A stretch of 59,675 nucleotides of DNA from CAZABC01 sp964483405 (lineage in GTDB: Bacteria; Chloroflexota; Limnocylindria; Limnocylindrales; CSP1-4), in the NCBI GenBank assembly GCA_964483405.1, contig CAZABC010000015.1, forward strand, positions 1 to 59,675, in the 5' to 3' direction. The translations under genes and the position numbers were made by a program. Of the stretch, positions 8,656 through 18,571 are shown piece after piece. Positions within the stretch are counted from its first letter, which is position 1. Each line of letters opens with the position of its first letter. Under the pieces are notes generated by a model, which saw only the letters and a list, made by a program, of their open reading frames with translations, did no database searches and was not told where the DNA came from.

Positions 8656-8685
8656 GGGACGGGGCGCCGTCAGGCGCCCCGTCCC
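8656..8685 (-). terminator. Strong hairpin between malE-like and malF-like genes
   Basis: A perfect 13-bp stem, GGGACGGGGCGCC / GGCGCCCCGTCCC, with a GTCA loop. Placed just after the binding-protein gene and before the permeases, it probably stabilises or partly terminates the transcript so that the binding protein is made in excess. Confidence 0.6.
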
Positions 8686-8722
8686 GCATCCGATCCCGCC
8701 GGGCGGGACCGGATCTCGGCGA

Positions 8723-9970
8723 CTACTTGCCGTTCGCGGCGTCCATCGCGGCGCAGGCGTCGGCGACGGCCGTGGCCGCGTCGGCGCCCGTGTCGAGGAC
8801 CTGCTTCCAGGCGTTGTCGAAGTTGCCCCAGTAGTTGTCCATCTCCTTGATCTGCGGTCGCGGGTCGCCCTCGAGGATGGCCTCGGCGAACGACTTCACG
8901 AGCGGATCGATGATCTGGATGTTCTTGTTGGCCGGGACGTGGCCGGCGACGTCGACGTAGATCGTCTGGGCATCCTTGTCGACCATGGCCGACGCGGCGG
9001 CGACGGCGAGGTCGATGTTCTTCGAGGAGGCGTTGATGTACCAGCCGTCGACGCCGGTCATCGTCCGCGCCTTGCCACCGGGACCCTCGGGCACCGGGGC
9101 GACGGCGAGGGCCGGTCGGGCGGCGCGGTAGTCGCCGAGCGTCCAGTTGCCGTTGAGCATGACGTCGATCTGGCCGTTCTTGAAGGCGTCGTTGACCTTG
9201 CCGTAGTCGGCGTCGACGAGGGCGCCGGCGTCCTTGAGGGCCTTGACGTAGGCGATCGCGTCGGCGACGCCGTTGTTGGCGGTCGCGGCGCACTTGCCGT
9301 CGGCGTCGAAGATGGCGCCGCCGAAGGCGCTGTAGAAGCCCCAGCCGAAGTACGGGCCGGAGATGACGCCGAGCTTGCCGCCGCCCTTGACGAAGTCCAG
9401 GAGCTCCTGGGTCGTCTTCGGAGCGGCCGTCACCTTCTCGCTGTCGTAGTACATGGCCACGGCCTTGAGGGACTCGGGCACCATGAACGGCTTGTCATCG
9501 ACCTTCGAGCCGTTGACCGAGACCTGGCTCGAGTCGGCGAGCACGGTGTCGATCTTGCCGGTCAGGTCGACGAGGAACGCGCCGCGGACCTGGGCGCCGA
9601 GGCTGTCGTTGGGGGCGATGAACAGGTCGGGCCCGCCGCCGGCGGCCGACTCGGTCTCGAACTTCTTGAAGATCTCGCCGAACGGGACCTCGAGGACGTT
9701 GAGCTTGAGGTCCGGGTTGGCGGCCTGGACGTTCTCGAGGATCCGCGAGAACGCCTTGAACTCGGCGTTGCCGCCGGACGAGCCGTAGGCGTGCCAGATG
9801 GTGAGCTCGCCGGACAGGGTCGTCGGACCCTCCGACGGAGCCACGGACGCGCCGGCGGACGGAGCCGCGGACGGCTCGGCCGACGGGGACGGGGTGGCGG
9901 CGGTCGAGCACGCCGCGAACGCGATCGCGGCGACCGCGACGATCGCGCCGAGTCGAAGCTTCAGCTTCAT
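8723..9970 (-). CDS. Sugar ABC transporter substrate-binding lipoprotein, MalE type
   Basis: A 415-residue extracellular solute-binding protein (family 1). The signal peptide MKLKLRLGAIVAVAAIAFAAC has its lipidation cysteine at residue 21, followed by a Pro/Ser/Ala linker. The mature domain starts GELTIWHAYGSSGG, typical of maltose/maltodextrin-binding proteins, and includes a repeated hydrophobic-aromatic ligand region (GPYFGWGFYSAFGG). The start ATG at 9970 has GGAGGAG about ten bases upstream; a longer reading frame upstream has no ribosome site. First transporter gene of the leftward operon, behind the LacI-type regulator. Confidence 0.93.
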   Translation of the reverse strand: MKLKLRLGAIVAVAAIAFAACSTAATPSPSAEPSAAPSAGASVAPSEGPTTLSGELTIWHAYGSSGGNAEFKAFSRILENVQAANPDLKLNVLEVPFGEIFKKFETESAAGGGPDLFIAPNDSLGAQVRGAFLVDLTGKIDTVLADSSQVSVNGSKVDDKPFMVPESLKAVAMYYDSEKVTAAPKTTQELLDFVKGGGKLGVISGPYFGWGFYSAFGGAIFDADGKCAATANNGVADAIAYVKALKDAGALVDADYGKVNDAFKNGQIDVMLNGNWTLGDYRAARPALAVAPVPEGPGGKARTMTGVDGWYINASSKNIDLAVAAASAMVDKDAQTIYVDVAGHVPANKNIQIIDPLVKSFAEAILEGDPRPQIKEMDNYWGNFDNAWKQVLDTGADAATAVADACAAMDAANGK

Positions 9971-10094
9971 CCTGATCGTTCTCCTCCTGGAGCTACTGCC
10001 TGATCGACAGTTGGCCGTGGTGGTGGCCGGAGACTCCGGCCGCTGCGGCCGCCTCGGACGGGCGGCCATCGTTCGGTACGGACTCGCTTCGGGA

Positions 10095-10114
10095 GGTCCG
10101 CACCGACGCGGACC
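10095..10114 (-). terminator. Hairpin after the lacI-type regulator gene
   Basis: GGTCCGC / GCGGACC, a 7-bp stem with a six-base loop, lies 16 bases past the regulator stop and before the malE-like gene. It may partly separate regulator and transporter expression. Confidence 0.35.
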
Positions 10115-10129
10115 GCTCACCGGGAAACC

Positions 10130-11203
10130 TCAGTGCTGGACTCCGGGCACCTCCCTTCGCATGACGGGCGCCGCGGTCGACGCCCGGATGATCAGCCGTG
10201 TCTCGAGCCGGCGGTGCTCGGCGGGCTCGGGGCCCATGCCGTCGACGAGCGACAGCAGGAGCCTCGCGGCCTCCTCGCCCTTGCGGCGGACCGGCTGGTG
10301 CACGGTGGTGAGGGCCGGATCGGTCGTCGCGGCGAGGTCGATGTCGTCGAAACCGACGATGCTGACCTCTGCCGGGACGGCCACGCGCAGGTCGCGCGCG
10401 GCCCGCATCGCCCCGATCGCCATCGCGTCGCTCATGGCCAGGACGGCGGTCGGACGCAGGCCGTCCTCCCAGGCGCGGTGGAATGCCGCCCAGCCACCGT
10501 CGAGGCTGGCCGGGCCGACGACGACCGCCTCGTCGGGCAGGTCGATGCCGGCGCTCGCGAGGGCCCCGCGATAGCCGCGCAGGCGCCGGTTGGGGACGCT
10601 GTCCGGGTCGGCGGCGGTGCCGGCCTGGGCCGGCTCGACGCCGATGACGAGGAAGTCGCGGTGGCCGAGGGCGATGAGGTGCTCGGCGGCGCCCCGGGCG
10701 GCGGCCTCGTCGTCGATATCGATCGACGCGTGGTCCTCGAGCCGGCTCGAGTCCACGAGGACCATCGGCAGGCCGACCCGCTGGACCGCCTCGACCTCGG
10801 GATGGCGGCCCGACAGGCCGACCGCCACGACGCCGTCGACGGTCGCCCGTCCGACCGCGCGGGCGAGCGAGCCGTGGACCGGCGAGATGAAGTGGAGCGC
10901 GTACCCCGAGTCCTCGGTCGCCAGGGCGACGCCCTCGGCGAAGGCGCCGAAGAACGGGTTCGAGAAGATCGTCGAGAGCGACTGCGGGGTGAGGATGCCG
11001 ATCGCGCTCGTCCGCCGCTGGCTCAGCATCCGGGCGACGGGGTGCGGCCGATAGCCGAGCGACCGGGCGACGTCGCGGATGCGCGTCGCCGTCTCCTCGC
11101 TGAGGCGGTCCGGGTTGTTGAAGGCGAACGACACCGCCGTCTTCGACACGCCCGCCTCGCGGGCGACGTCGGCGATGCGCGGTCGCCGGGTCCGGGTCTC
11201 CAA
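10130..11203 (-). CDS. LacI-family transcriptional regulator of the mal-type operon
   Basis: A 357-residue LacI/GalR regulator. The helix-turn-helix is at the extreme N-terminus: RIADVAREAGVSKTAVSFAFNN (about residues 9-30), followed by a hinge GYRPHPVARML and a periplasmic-binding-protein-like sensor domain (GILTPQ to GFDDIDLAATTDPALTTV). I choose the TTG start at 11203. The open frame continues upstream to 11365, but that stretch contains the -35/-10 promoter and both operators, so it cannot all be translated from this promoter. GGAG lies ten bases before TTG. It is likely a repressor of the malEFG-type genes and of itself, relieved by a maltooligosaccharide. Confidence 0.9.
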   Translation of the reverse strand: METRTRRPRIADVAREAGVSKTAVSFAFNNPDRLSEETATRIRDVARSLGYRPHPVARMLSQRRTSAIGILTPQSLSTIFSNPFFGAFAEGVALATEDSGYALHFISPVHGSLARAVGRATVDGVVAVGLSGRHPEVEAVQRVGLPMVLVDSSRLEDHASIDIDDEAAARGAAEHLIALGHRDFLVIGVEPAQAGTAADPDSVPNRRLRGYRGALASAGIDLPDEAVVVGPASLDGGWAAFHRAWEDGLRPTAVLAMSDAMAIGAMRAARDLRVAVPAEVSIVGFDDIDLAATTDPALTTVHQPVRRKGEEAARLLLSLVDGMGPEPAEHRRLETRLIIRASTAAPVMRREVPGVQH

Positions 11204-11307
11204 CCTGGCTCGACTCCGTGGGCCGCGGGCGTCGCTCGCGACGCCTCGGCGGGTCTCCTCCGTCCGCTCCTCGGTGCGGCGGGACGAGCCGGCCTGGGGA
11301 GCGTGCA

Positions 11308-11365
11308 AAACCGGTTTAGCAAACCGGTTTAGGCGAACCCTACCCGCGTCCCGTGGCGCTGTCAA
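11308..11365 (-). promoter_or_regulatory. Promoter with tandem LacI-type operators (AAACCGGTTT x2)
   Basis: Minus-strand -35 TTGACA (11365-11360), 17-base spacer and -10 TAGGGT (11342-11337). Two perfect 10-bp palindromes AAACCGGTTT lie at 11321-11330 and 11308-11317, with centres 13 bp apart, at and just after the predicted start point. The central CpG and flanking A/T tracts are typical of LacI-family sites, so the regulator probably represses its own transcript here. Confidence 0.75.
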
Positions 11366-11423
11366 TACCCGTCGGCGGGCGTGAACGAGGTGCGCGCCGG
11401 CGACCCCGGCGGCGCGCGGGCGG

Positions 11424-11429
11424 TACGAT
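11424..11429 (+). promoter_or_regulatory. -10 element for a leaderless membrane-protein mRNA
   Basis: TACGAT lies seven bases before ATG 11437, and no ribosome-binding site is visible. Confidence 0.45.
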
Positions 11430-11436
11430 CGCGCCG

Positions 11437-11808
11437 ATGCTCGATCGACTGCGCGGGATGCCGCCCGGCGTCCTCGTCTTCCTCGGCTACGCCTTCCTCA
11501 TCCTCGGCGGCGTCGGCATGTCCCTGCGGTTCGTCATCGACCAGGCGATCGCCGCCCCGATCAGCCCGGTCGGCATCGTCGTGATGTGCCTGCTCGCCTA
11601 CACGATCTTCACCGTCACCCTCGTCCTCCAGCGCAAGCAGGCGGCGCGCGGATTCGCCCTCGGACTGGCGACGCTGACCATCCCGGCGGTCCCGCTCCTC
11701 CTCGTGTCGGGGATGCCGATCCCGGCGCTCATCGTCCTCGGCCTCGCCGCCATCCTGTTCCGGGGACTCACCCGGCCGGCGGTCCGGACCTGGTTCTCCG
11801 AGCCGTGA
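11437..11808 (+). CDS. Small four-helix membrane protein, unknown function
   Basis: A 123-residue protein with four hydrophobic segments: GVLVFLGYAFLILGGVGMSL, a second near VGIVVMCLLAYTIFTVTLVL, a third at FALGLATLTIPAVPLLLV and a fourth at ALIVLGLAAILF. Between helices two and three is a short basic loop QRKQAARG. I do not recognise the family. The start looks leaderless (TACGAT seven bases before ATG). It is divergent from the LacI-type regulator and followed by a DUF3105 gene; nothing shows a functional link with either. Confidence 0.75.
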   Translation: MLDRLRGMPPGVLVFLGYAFLILGGVGMSLRFVIDQAIAAPISPVGIVVMCLLAYTIFTVTLVLQRKQAARGFALGLATLTIPAVPLLLVSGMPIPALIVLGLAAILFRGLTRPAVRTWFSEP

Positions 11809-11925
11809 CCCCCCGGTCGTGAGCCCGGGCCCGGGCCCGGCGTCAGGTGCGGAGTCGCGGGCGCGCTCGCGCGAGCGGCGCTACCCTATCGCCTCCCACC
11901 TCGACGCACCCTGCGAGGCGAGCAC

Positions 11926-12693
11926 GTGACCAAGGCATCGAAGTCGTCGTCCCCCTCCGGTAGCCCCAGGGCGGGGCGGCGCGAGCGTGACCGCGGGCAC
12001 CCGCCCGCCCGGACCCCGTTCCTCGAGCGCTACCGCGGCTGGATCGTCGCCGTCGCCGTCATCGCCGGGATCGGGCTCGTCGGCGGGTTCGTCTTCCTCT
12101 CGGCGACCTCGCCGTCGTATGCCTGCTCGACGATCTGGCAGGACCCCGAGCCCGACCCGGACCCGGAGCGGCTCGGCGCCCCGCAGGACGACATGGGCAA
12201 CGCCCACGTCTCCCTGAACGAGTTCGTCCGCTACACGTTCTGCCCGCCGGCGTCGGGATCGCACGTCAACCGGACCGGCCAGGGGCCGATCCAGGCCCGC
12301 TTCTACGGACCCGACGACCAGGCCGTCCCGCAGGGCTGGGTCCACAACCTCGAGCACGGCGCGATGGTCGTCCTCTACAGCTGCGACGAGGGCGACGGCT
12401 GCGGCGACGCGGCGCAGGACGAGCTCCAGGCGCTCTTCGACGACTTCCCGGACAGCCCGGTCTGCGGTGTGCCAGCCGGCCGGAACGGGCCGGTCATCGC
12501 CCGCTTCGAGGACATGCCCGCCCCGTACGCGACGCTCGTCTGGGGCCGCGTCGAGTACTGGGACACCCTCGACACCGACGGGTTCCTCGAGTTCTTCGCG
12601 ACCGAGGCGGAGCGGGCCAACCCCGAGCCGCAGTGCCCGCCGCCGAGCCCGAGCCCGTCGCCGGACGCGTCGCCGTCGCCGAGCCCGGGCTGA
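11926..12693 (+). CDS. DUF3105 domain membrane-anchored protein
   Basis: A 255-residue protein: a basic N-terminal tail, one transmembrane helix (about residues 40-63, WIVAVAVIAGIGLVGGFVFL), then an extracytoplasmic DUF3105 domain with the conserved pattern SGSHVN...GWVHNLEHGAMVVLY and several cysteines (SCDEGDGCG, SPVCGV, PQCPP) that could form disulfides. The C-terminus is a Pro/Ser low-complexity tail. The function of DUF3105 is not known; conserved His residues in HNLEHG suggest metal binding, but that is inference. GTG start with GAGGCG upstream. The last codons overlap an alternative frame of the next gene's leader. Confidence 0.88.
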   Translation: MTKASKSSSPSGSPRAGRRERDRGHPPARTPFLERYRGWIVAVAVIAGIGLVGGFVFLSATSPSYACSTIWQDPEPDPDPERLGAPQDDMGNAHVSLNEFVRYTFCPPASGSHVNRTGQGPIQARFYGPDDQAVPQGWVHNLEHGAMVVLYSCDEGDGCGDAAQDELQALFDDFPDSPVCGVPAGRNGPVIARFEDMPAPYATLVWGRVEYWDTLDTDGFLEFFATEAERANPEPQCPPPSPSPSPDASPSPSPG

Positions 12694-12716
12694 GCGCAGC
12701 GGAGCTTCGGGCGGCG

Positions 12717-13685
12717 ATGCACCTGTACGCGTACCGCGAGGCCGACGGCGCCCGGACGTTCGGGCTCCGCGTCGAGGGCGGCATCCTGCCGTGGCTCGCC
12801 CTCGACCCCGAGCGGCGCTGGCTCCACGCGCCGCCGCTCGTCGAGCTCGAGCCGGCCGCCGCGCTCGCCTTCGGCAACGTCCCCGCCGACGCCCGGCTCC
12901 GGCTCGCGCACGCGCTCGAGGACGCCCGGCGGCGCGGCGTCGTCCCCGTCCCGGTCGCCTCGCTCCGTCCTGCACCCGCCGTCTGGGCCCCCGGCAAGAT
13001 CGTCTGCATCGGCCTGAACTACCGCGACCATGTCGCCGAGCAGCACCTCGAGCTCCCGACGCGACCGACGCTCTTCGCGAAGTTCGCCAACGCGATCGTC
13101 GGCGACGGGCAGCCGATCGTGCGGCCGTCGGGCACGCGGGCGCTCGACCTCGAGGCGGAGCTCGGCGTCGTCATCGGCCGGCGGGCGACCCGGGTCGCCG
13201 CGGCGGACGCGATGGACCACGTCGCGGGCTATGTCGCCTGCAACGACATCACCGCCCGCGACTGGCAGGGCAACAAGGCCGCCCTCGGTCCCGGCGAGCG
13301 CGGCGACGGCCAGTGGCTGCGGGCCAAGGGTTCCGACACCTTCCTGCCGATCGGACCGGCGTTCGTCACGCCGGATGACCTGCCCGACCCGGGGGCGCTC
13401 GCGCTACGCTCATGGCGGATCCCCGGCGCCGGCCCCGAGGCCGGGCGGGCGATCCCGATGCAGGACGGCACGACCGCCGACATGATCTTCGGCATCCCCG
13501 CGCTCATCGAGTTCGTCAGCGCCGCGATCACCCTCGAGCCCGGCGACCTGCTCGTCACCGGCACGCCGGCCGGAGTCGGCGTCTTCCGCGACCCGCCCGT
13601 CTTCCTCGAGCCCGGCGACCGAGCCCGGGTCGCGGTCGAGGGGATCGGGGCCATCGAGAACCCGGTCGTCGACGCGCCCGCCTGA
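12717..13685 (+). CDS. Fumarylacetoacetate hydrolase (FAH) family protein
   Basis: A 322-residue FAH-fold enzyme. The core begins PGKIVCIGLNYRDHVAE (about residues 95-111), followed by the metal-binding DLEAELGVVIGR, the GYVACNDITARDWQ segment and the C-terminal signature LEPGDLLVTGTPAGVG. Such enzymes cleave C-C bonds or decarboxylate/hydrate 2-keto acids in aromatic and sugar-acid breakdown. The first 90 residues form the family's variable N-terminal domain. I start at ATG 12717; the frame is open further upstream, but there it overlaps the DUF3105 coding end. It precedes tdh by 22 bases and probably shares its transcript. Confidence 0.9.
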   Translation: MHLYAYREADGARTFGLRVEGGILPWLALDPERRWLHAPPLVELEPAAALAFGNVPADARLRLAHALEDARRRGVVPVPVASLRPAPAVWAPGKIVCIGLNYRDHVAEQHLELPTRPTLFAKFANAIVGDGQPIVRPSGTRALDLEAELGVVIGRRATRVAAADAMDHVAGYVACNDITARDWQGNKAALGPGERGDGQWLRAKGSDTFLPIGPAFVTPDDLPDPGALALRSWRIPGAGPEAGRAIPMQDGTTADMIFGIPALIEFVSAAITLEPGDLLVTGTPAGVGVFRDPPVFLEPGDRARVAVEGIGAIENPVVDAPA

Positions 13686-13707
13686 CGGCCGACCCAGGGA
13701 GGCGACC

Positions 13708-14735
13708 ATGCTCGCCCTCGTGAAGACCGCCGCCGGTCCCGGCCTCCAGCTGGAGGAGGTCCCGGTCCCGGCGATCGGGATCAACGACGTCCTCGTCCGG
13801 GTCCGCCGGACCGGGATCTGCGGGACCGATCTCCACATCGAGTCGTGGGACCCGTGGGCCGCCCGGACGATCCGGCCGCCGCTCGTCGTCGGTCACGAGT
13901 TCGTCGGCGAGATCGTCGAGGTGGGGGCCAACGTCGGCGACTTCGCACCGGGCGACCTCGTCAGCGGCGAGGGCCACGTCGTCTGCGGCCGCTGCCGCCA
14001 CTGCCTCGCCGGGCGGCGGCACCTCTGCGCCAGGACGATCGGCCTCGGCGTCGGCCGCGATGGGGCGTTCGCCGAGTACGTCGCGATCCCGATGACGAAC
14101 GTCTGGCACCACTGGGCTGGGATCGACGAGGAGGTCGCGGCGATCTTCGACCCGTTCGGCAACGCCGTCCACACCGCGCTCGCGTTCCCGATCCTCGGCG
14201 AGGACGTCCTCGTCAGCGGGGCCGGGCCGATCGGGCTCATGGCGACCGCGGTCGTCCGCCACGCCGGTGCCCGGCACGTCGTCGTGTCCGAGCCGAACGC
14301 CTACCGCCGCGAGCTCGCCGAGCGGATGGGGGCCTCGGTCGCCGTCGACCCGCGCGAGCGCGACCTCCGCGACGTCTGGCGCGGGCTCGGGATGGTCGAG
14401 GGCTTCGACGTCGTCCTCGAGATGTCGGGCAACCCGACGGCGCTCCGGACGGCGATCGGGAACATGGCCCACGGCGGCGGGATCGCGATCCTCGGCATCC
14501 CGACCGAGGAGATCGCCCTCGACATCAACGAGATCGTGTTCAAGATGCTGACGGTCAAGGGGATCTACGGTCGAGAGATGTACGAGACCTGGTACAAGAT
14601 GACGGTGATGCTCCAGTCCGGCCTCGACATCCGGCCGGCGATCACCCATCGCTTCTCGTTCCGCGACCATGCGGCCGCCTTCGCCGCGGCCCGGTCCGGC
14701 GACTCCGGCAAGGTCATCATGGATTGGACGACGTG

Positions 14736-14736
<1 letters not shown>
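13708..14736 (+). CDS. tdh: L-threonine 3-dehydrogenase
   Basis: A 342-residue zinc medium-chain dehydrogenase that oxidises L-threonine to 2-amino-3-ketobutyrate with NAD. It shows catalytic-zinc residues C38 (GICGTD) and H63-E64 (GHEF), and structural-zinc cysteines C93, C96, C99 and C107. The cofactor motif is GAGPIGLMA. The match RTGICGTDLHI...DPWAARTI fits threonine dehydrogenase rather than sorbitol dehydrogenase, and the next gene is the partner lyase kbl with a one-base stop/start overlap (TGATG). AGGGAGG precedes the ATG. Function is well supported by both sequence and context. Confidence 0.95.
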
Positions 14737-15961
<1,225 letters not shown>

Positions 15962-15965
<4 letters not shown>

Positions 15966-16843
15966 CCGTCGAGCCGGGGGGCGACGACGCCGCAGGCGAG
16001 GCACGCCTCGACCTGCCGCTCGACGCGCACCTCCATACCGACCGCTCGCCCGACGCGGACGTCCCGATCGACCTGTACTGCGCGGTCGCCGAGCGGCGCG
16101 GGGTCGCCGAGATCGCGATCACCGACCACGTCGACTTCGAGCCGGGGGCGCCGGCCTACGGGTTCGCCACGTTCGCCGACCGCGAGCGGTCGGTCCGCGA
16201 GGCCGCCGAGCGGTGGGCGGGCCGGGTCGCAGTCCGGTTCGGCGTCGAGGTGACCTACCAGGCCCGGCACGACGCAGCGATCCGAGATCACCTCCGGCGC
16301 CACCCGTACGACTACGCGATCGGCTCGGTCCACGTCATGGCGGACTCGCCGTATGGCGCCGGGCGGGTCGCGGGGTTCGTCGCCGGACGCTCGCTCGCGG
16401 AGGTCGTCGAGCCGTACTTCGCCGAGGTCACGGCGGCGGCCAGGAGCGGCCTCTTCGACACGATCGGGCATCTCGACTTCGTGAAGCGGTACCTCGTGCC
16501 GCACGTGACCCCGGCCGACCTGGCCGCGGCGCCCGAGCTGTACGAGCCGGTGCTGCGGGCGATCGTCGAGGCTGGATCGGCCCTCGAGATGAACACGAGC
16601 GGCCTACGCCAGGCGGCCGCGGAGACCTATCCGGCGGCATGGGCGGTCGAGCGCTACCGGGCCCTCGGCGGCTGGCGGGTGAGCGTCGGCTCGGACGCCC
16701 ACCGGCTGGAGTCGTTCGGCTTCGGGCTGGCCGACGGCTACGCGATCCTCGCCGCCGCGGGCTTCGAAGAGCTGGCCTTCCGACGCGGCGGGGCGCCGGT
16801 CGCCGTGGCGATGCCGGCCCGGCCGGCGCCGCAGCGCCCGTAA
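15962..16843 (+). CDS. PHP-domain phosphatase, histidinol-phosphatase type
   Basis: A 293-residue PHP-family metallophosphoesterase. Metal-binding motifs are in order: DAHLHTDRSPD, ITDHVDFEP, GSVHVM, GHLDFVKRY and a C-terminal GSDAHR. The layout matches HisK-type histidinol-phosphatases of histidine synthesis, but no other his biosynthesis gene is nearby, so the substrate could differ. The GTG start at 15962 overlaps the kbl stop by four bases (GTGA), indicating a coupled operon. The C-terminal ten residues are Pro/Ala-rich. Confidence 0.85.
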
Positions 16844-16864
16844 CGCCGGGGCGGTGCGGTCGTT

Positions 16865-17458
16865 ATGACACACGACGACCATGCGCTCGAGCGACTCGTC
16901 GAGCTGGCTCGCAGGGGCGATGCCGAGGCCTTCGGCCGGCTCTTCGACCACTTCCACGAGCCGGTCTACCGCTTCGTCGTCAGCCGCGTCCGGCGCCCGG
17001 TGGACGCGGAGGACCTGACGCAGACGATCTTCGTCAAGGCCCTGGAGGCGCTACCGCGATACGAGTCGCGGGGCGTCCCCTTCGGGGGCTGGCTCTTCCG
17101 GCTGGCCAGGAACACCGTGATCGACCACGTTCGCACCCGCCGCGACCACGACGACCTCGGGGCCATCGCGGAGCGGACCGGCGACGAGGCCGAGCCGCAC
17201 GACGTCGTGGCGACGCGGGCGGACATCGACGCCGTCGGGCGGGCCCTCGGGCGCCTGACCGACGACCAGCGGGACGCCATCGCGCTCCGCTTCTTCGCCG
17301 GGCTGTCGGCCCGCGAGGCGGCGATCGCGATGGGCAAGCAGGAAGGGACCATCCGCGGATTGCAGTTCCGGGCCATCGCCGCGCTGCGACGGGAGCTCGG
17401 GATCGAGCCGCCGGGCGGGACCGCCGGACCGGACGACGACACGGGAACGCGGAGCTGA
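16865..17458 (+). CDS. ECF-type RNA polymerase sigma factor
   Basis: A 197-residue sigma-70 family factor with only regions 2 and 4. Region 2 is about residues 10-75, with the core-binding helix DAEDLTQTIFVKALEALPRYE; region 4 (LTDDQRDAIALRFFAGLSAREAAIAMGKQEGTIRG..., about 135-180) contains the -35-recognising helix-turn-helix. The C-terminal tail is Gly/Asp-rich. It overlaps by one base with the following DUF5667 membrane protein, the typical sigma/anti-sigma arrangement, so that protein is its likely regulator. No cognate promoter pair could be assigned. Confidence 0.93.
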   Translation: MTHDDHALERLVELARRGDAEAFGRLFDHFHEPVYRFVVSRVRRPVDAEDLTQTIFVKALEALPRYESRGVPFGGWLFRLARNTVIDHVRTRRDHDDLGAIAERTGDEAEPHDVVATRADIDAVGRALGRLTDDQRDAIALRFFAGLSAREAAIAMGKQEGTIRGLQFRAIAALRRELGIEPPGGTAGPDDDTGTRS

Positions 17459-18470
17459 TGGACGAGCGAACGGGCCTGGACGCGCAGCTGGCGGCACGCC
17501 TCGAGGCGTATGCCGACGCGGCGCTGCGCCCCGACCCGGTCGCGACCGCGCGGACCCGGTCGGCCGTGATGGCCGCCGCCGAGGCGGCAGCGACCGTGCG
17601 GCCCACCGCGAGTGCGGCGACGGCGCCCGTGGCGAGCCCGACGACGTCGCCCATGGCTAGCCCGACGACCCCCGTGGTCGTACCTGCGTCCTCCCCCGGC
17701 GGCCGGTCGATGTGGCCGACGTGGCGGCGCGCGGCAGCGCTGCTCGCGGCCGCCGCGATCATCCTCGTCGTGGCAGGTGGGACGCTCGCGGCGGTCGGGC
17801 CAGGTGGGCCGCTCTACGAGCTGCGACTCGGGCTCGAGACGGCGGCGCTGCCCGGCGTTGGCGACGCCCGATCCGACGCCCAGGCCGAGCGGCTCGAGCG
17901 GCGACTCGGGGAGATCCGGGCCGCGGCGACGAGCGGAGACGCTGAGGCGCTGCGGGCGGCGGTCGAGGCCTACCGCGCCGCCGTCGACGACGCCCTCGAC
18001 GACCCCGCCGCCGGCGGTCCGGCGACCGAGCGGCTCGAACTCGTGCTCGAGCGCCACCGCGTCGTCCTCGCCACGGTCCTGGCCGGCGCGCCGGAAGCCG
18101 CCCGCGCCGGGCTGGAGCGAGCGATCGATCGGAGCGACCGGGCGATCGAGCAGCTCATGGACCGGATCGACGATCCCGGCGGGCCGGGCGGTGGCCCGAA
18201 CGCCGAGCCGTCCAAGGGGCCGGCGGCCTCCGACAAGCCGGAGCCGTCCAAGGGGCCGGCGGCCTCCGACAAGCCGGAGCCGTCCAAGGGGCCGGNNNNN
18301 NNNNNNNNNNNNNNNNNNNNNNNNNNNNNNNNNNNNNNNNNNNNNNNNNNNNNNNNNNNNNNNNNNNNNNNNNNNNNNNNNNNNNNNNNNNNNNNGAGCC
18401 GTCCAAGGGGCCGGCGGCCTCCGACAAGCCGGAGCCGTCCAAGGGGCCGGACAAGAGCCCGAAGCCCTGA
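17458..18470 (+). CDS. DUF5667-type membrane protein, putative anti-sigma partner; interrupted by an assembly gap
   Basis: About 87 residues of a cytoplasmic N-terminus (ARLEAYADAALRPDPVATAR), one transmembrane helix (AAALLAAAAIILVVAGGTLA), then the DUF5667 signature GPLYELRLGLETAALPG and a helical region with acidic heptads. The C-terminus is a repeat of EPSKGPAASDKP, twelve residues encoded by 36 bases, at 18205-18449. A 100-N gap (18296-18395) lies inside the repeat. The frame resumes after the gap as EPSKGPAASDKP and ends SPKP-stop at 18470, but 100 N does not keep the frame. A true gap of 17+36k bases would. Start ATG overlaps the sigma factor stop. Confidence 0.85.
18205..18449 (+). repeat. 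36-bp tandem repeat coding EPSKGPAASDKP
   Basis: Units start at 18205 and 18241, with a partial unit at 18277 before the gap; one unit (18396) and a half unit (18432) follow it. Copies seen are identical, which explains the assembly break; copy number is unknown. Confidence 0.9.
18296..18395. other. Assembly gap (100 N)
   Basis: Exactly 100 undetermined bases, a conventional scaffolding placeholder. It lies within identical 36-bp repeats, so the real distance must satisfy 17+36k bases to keep repeat phase and reading frame. Confidence 0.97.
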
Positions 18471-18571
18471 CGCCGCAGCCGGCCCGATGCCGGCGGGCCC
18501 GATGCCCCGAATGCCGGCCCACGACCGTCCGGCTGCGCTAGGCTTCCGCGGATGACCCGCGCGACCGCCCC

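Noticed and set aside
11204..11365. An N-terminal extension of the LacI-type regulator (start at 11365)
   Set aside because: The stretch contains a TTGACA-N17-TAGGGT promoter and both operators; a start at 11365 would lie upstream of the -10. TTG 11203 sits just before the helix-turn-helix.
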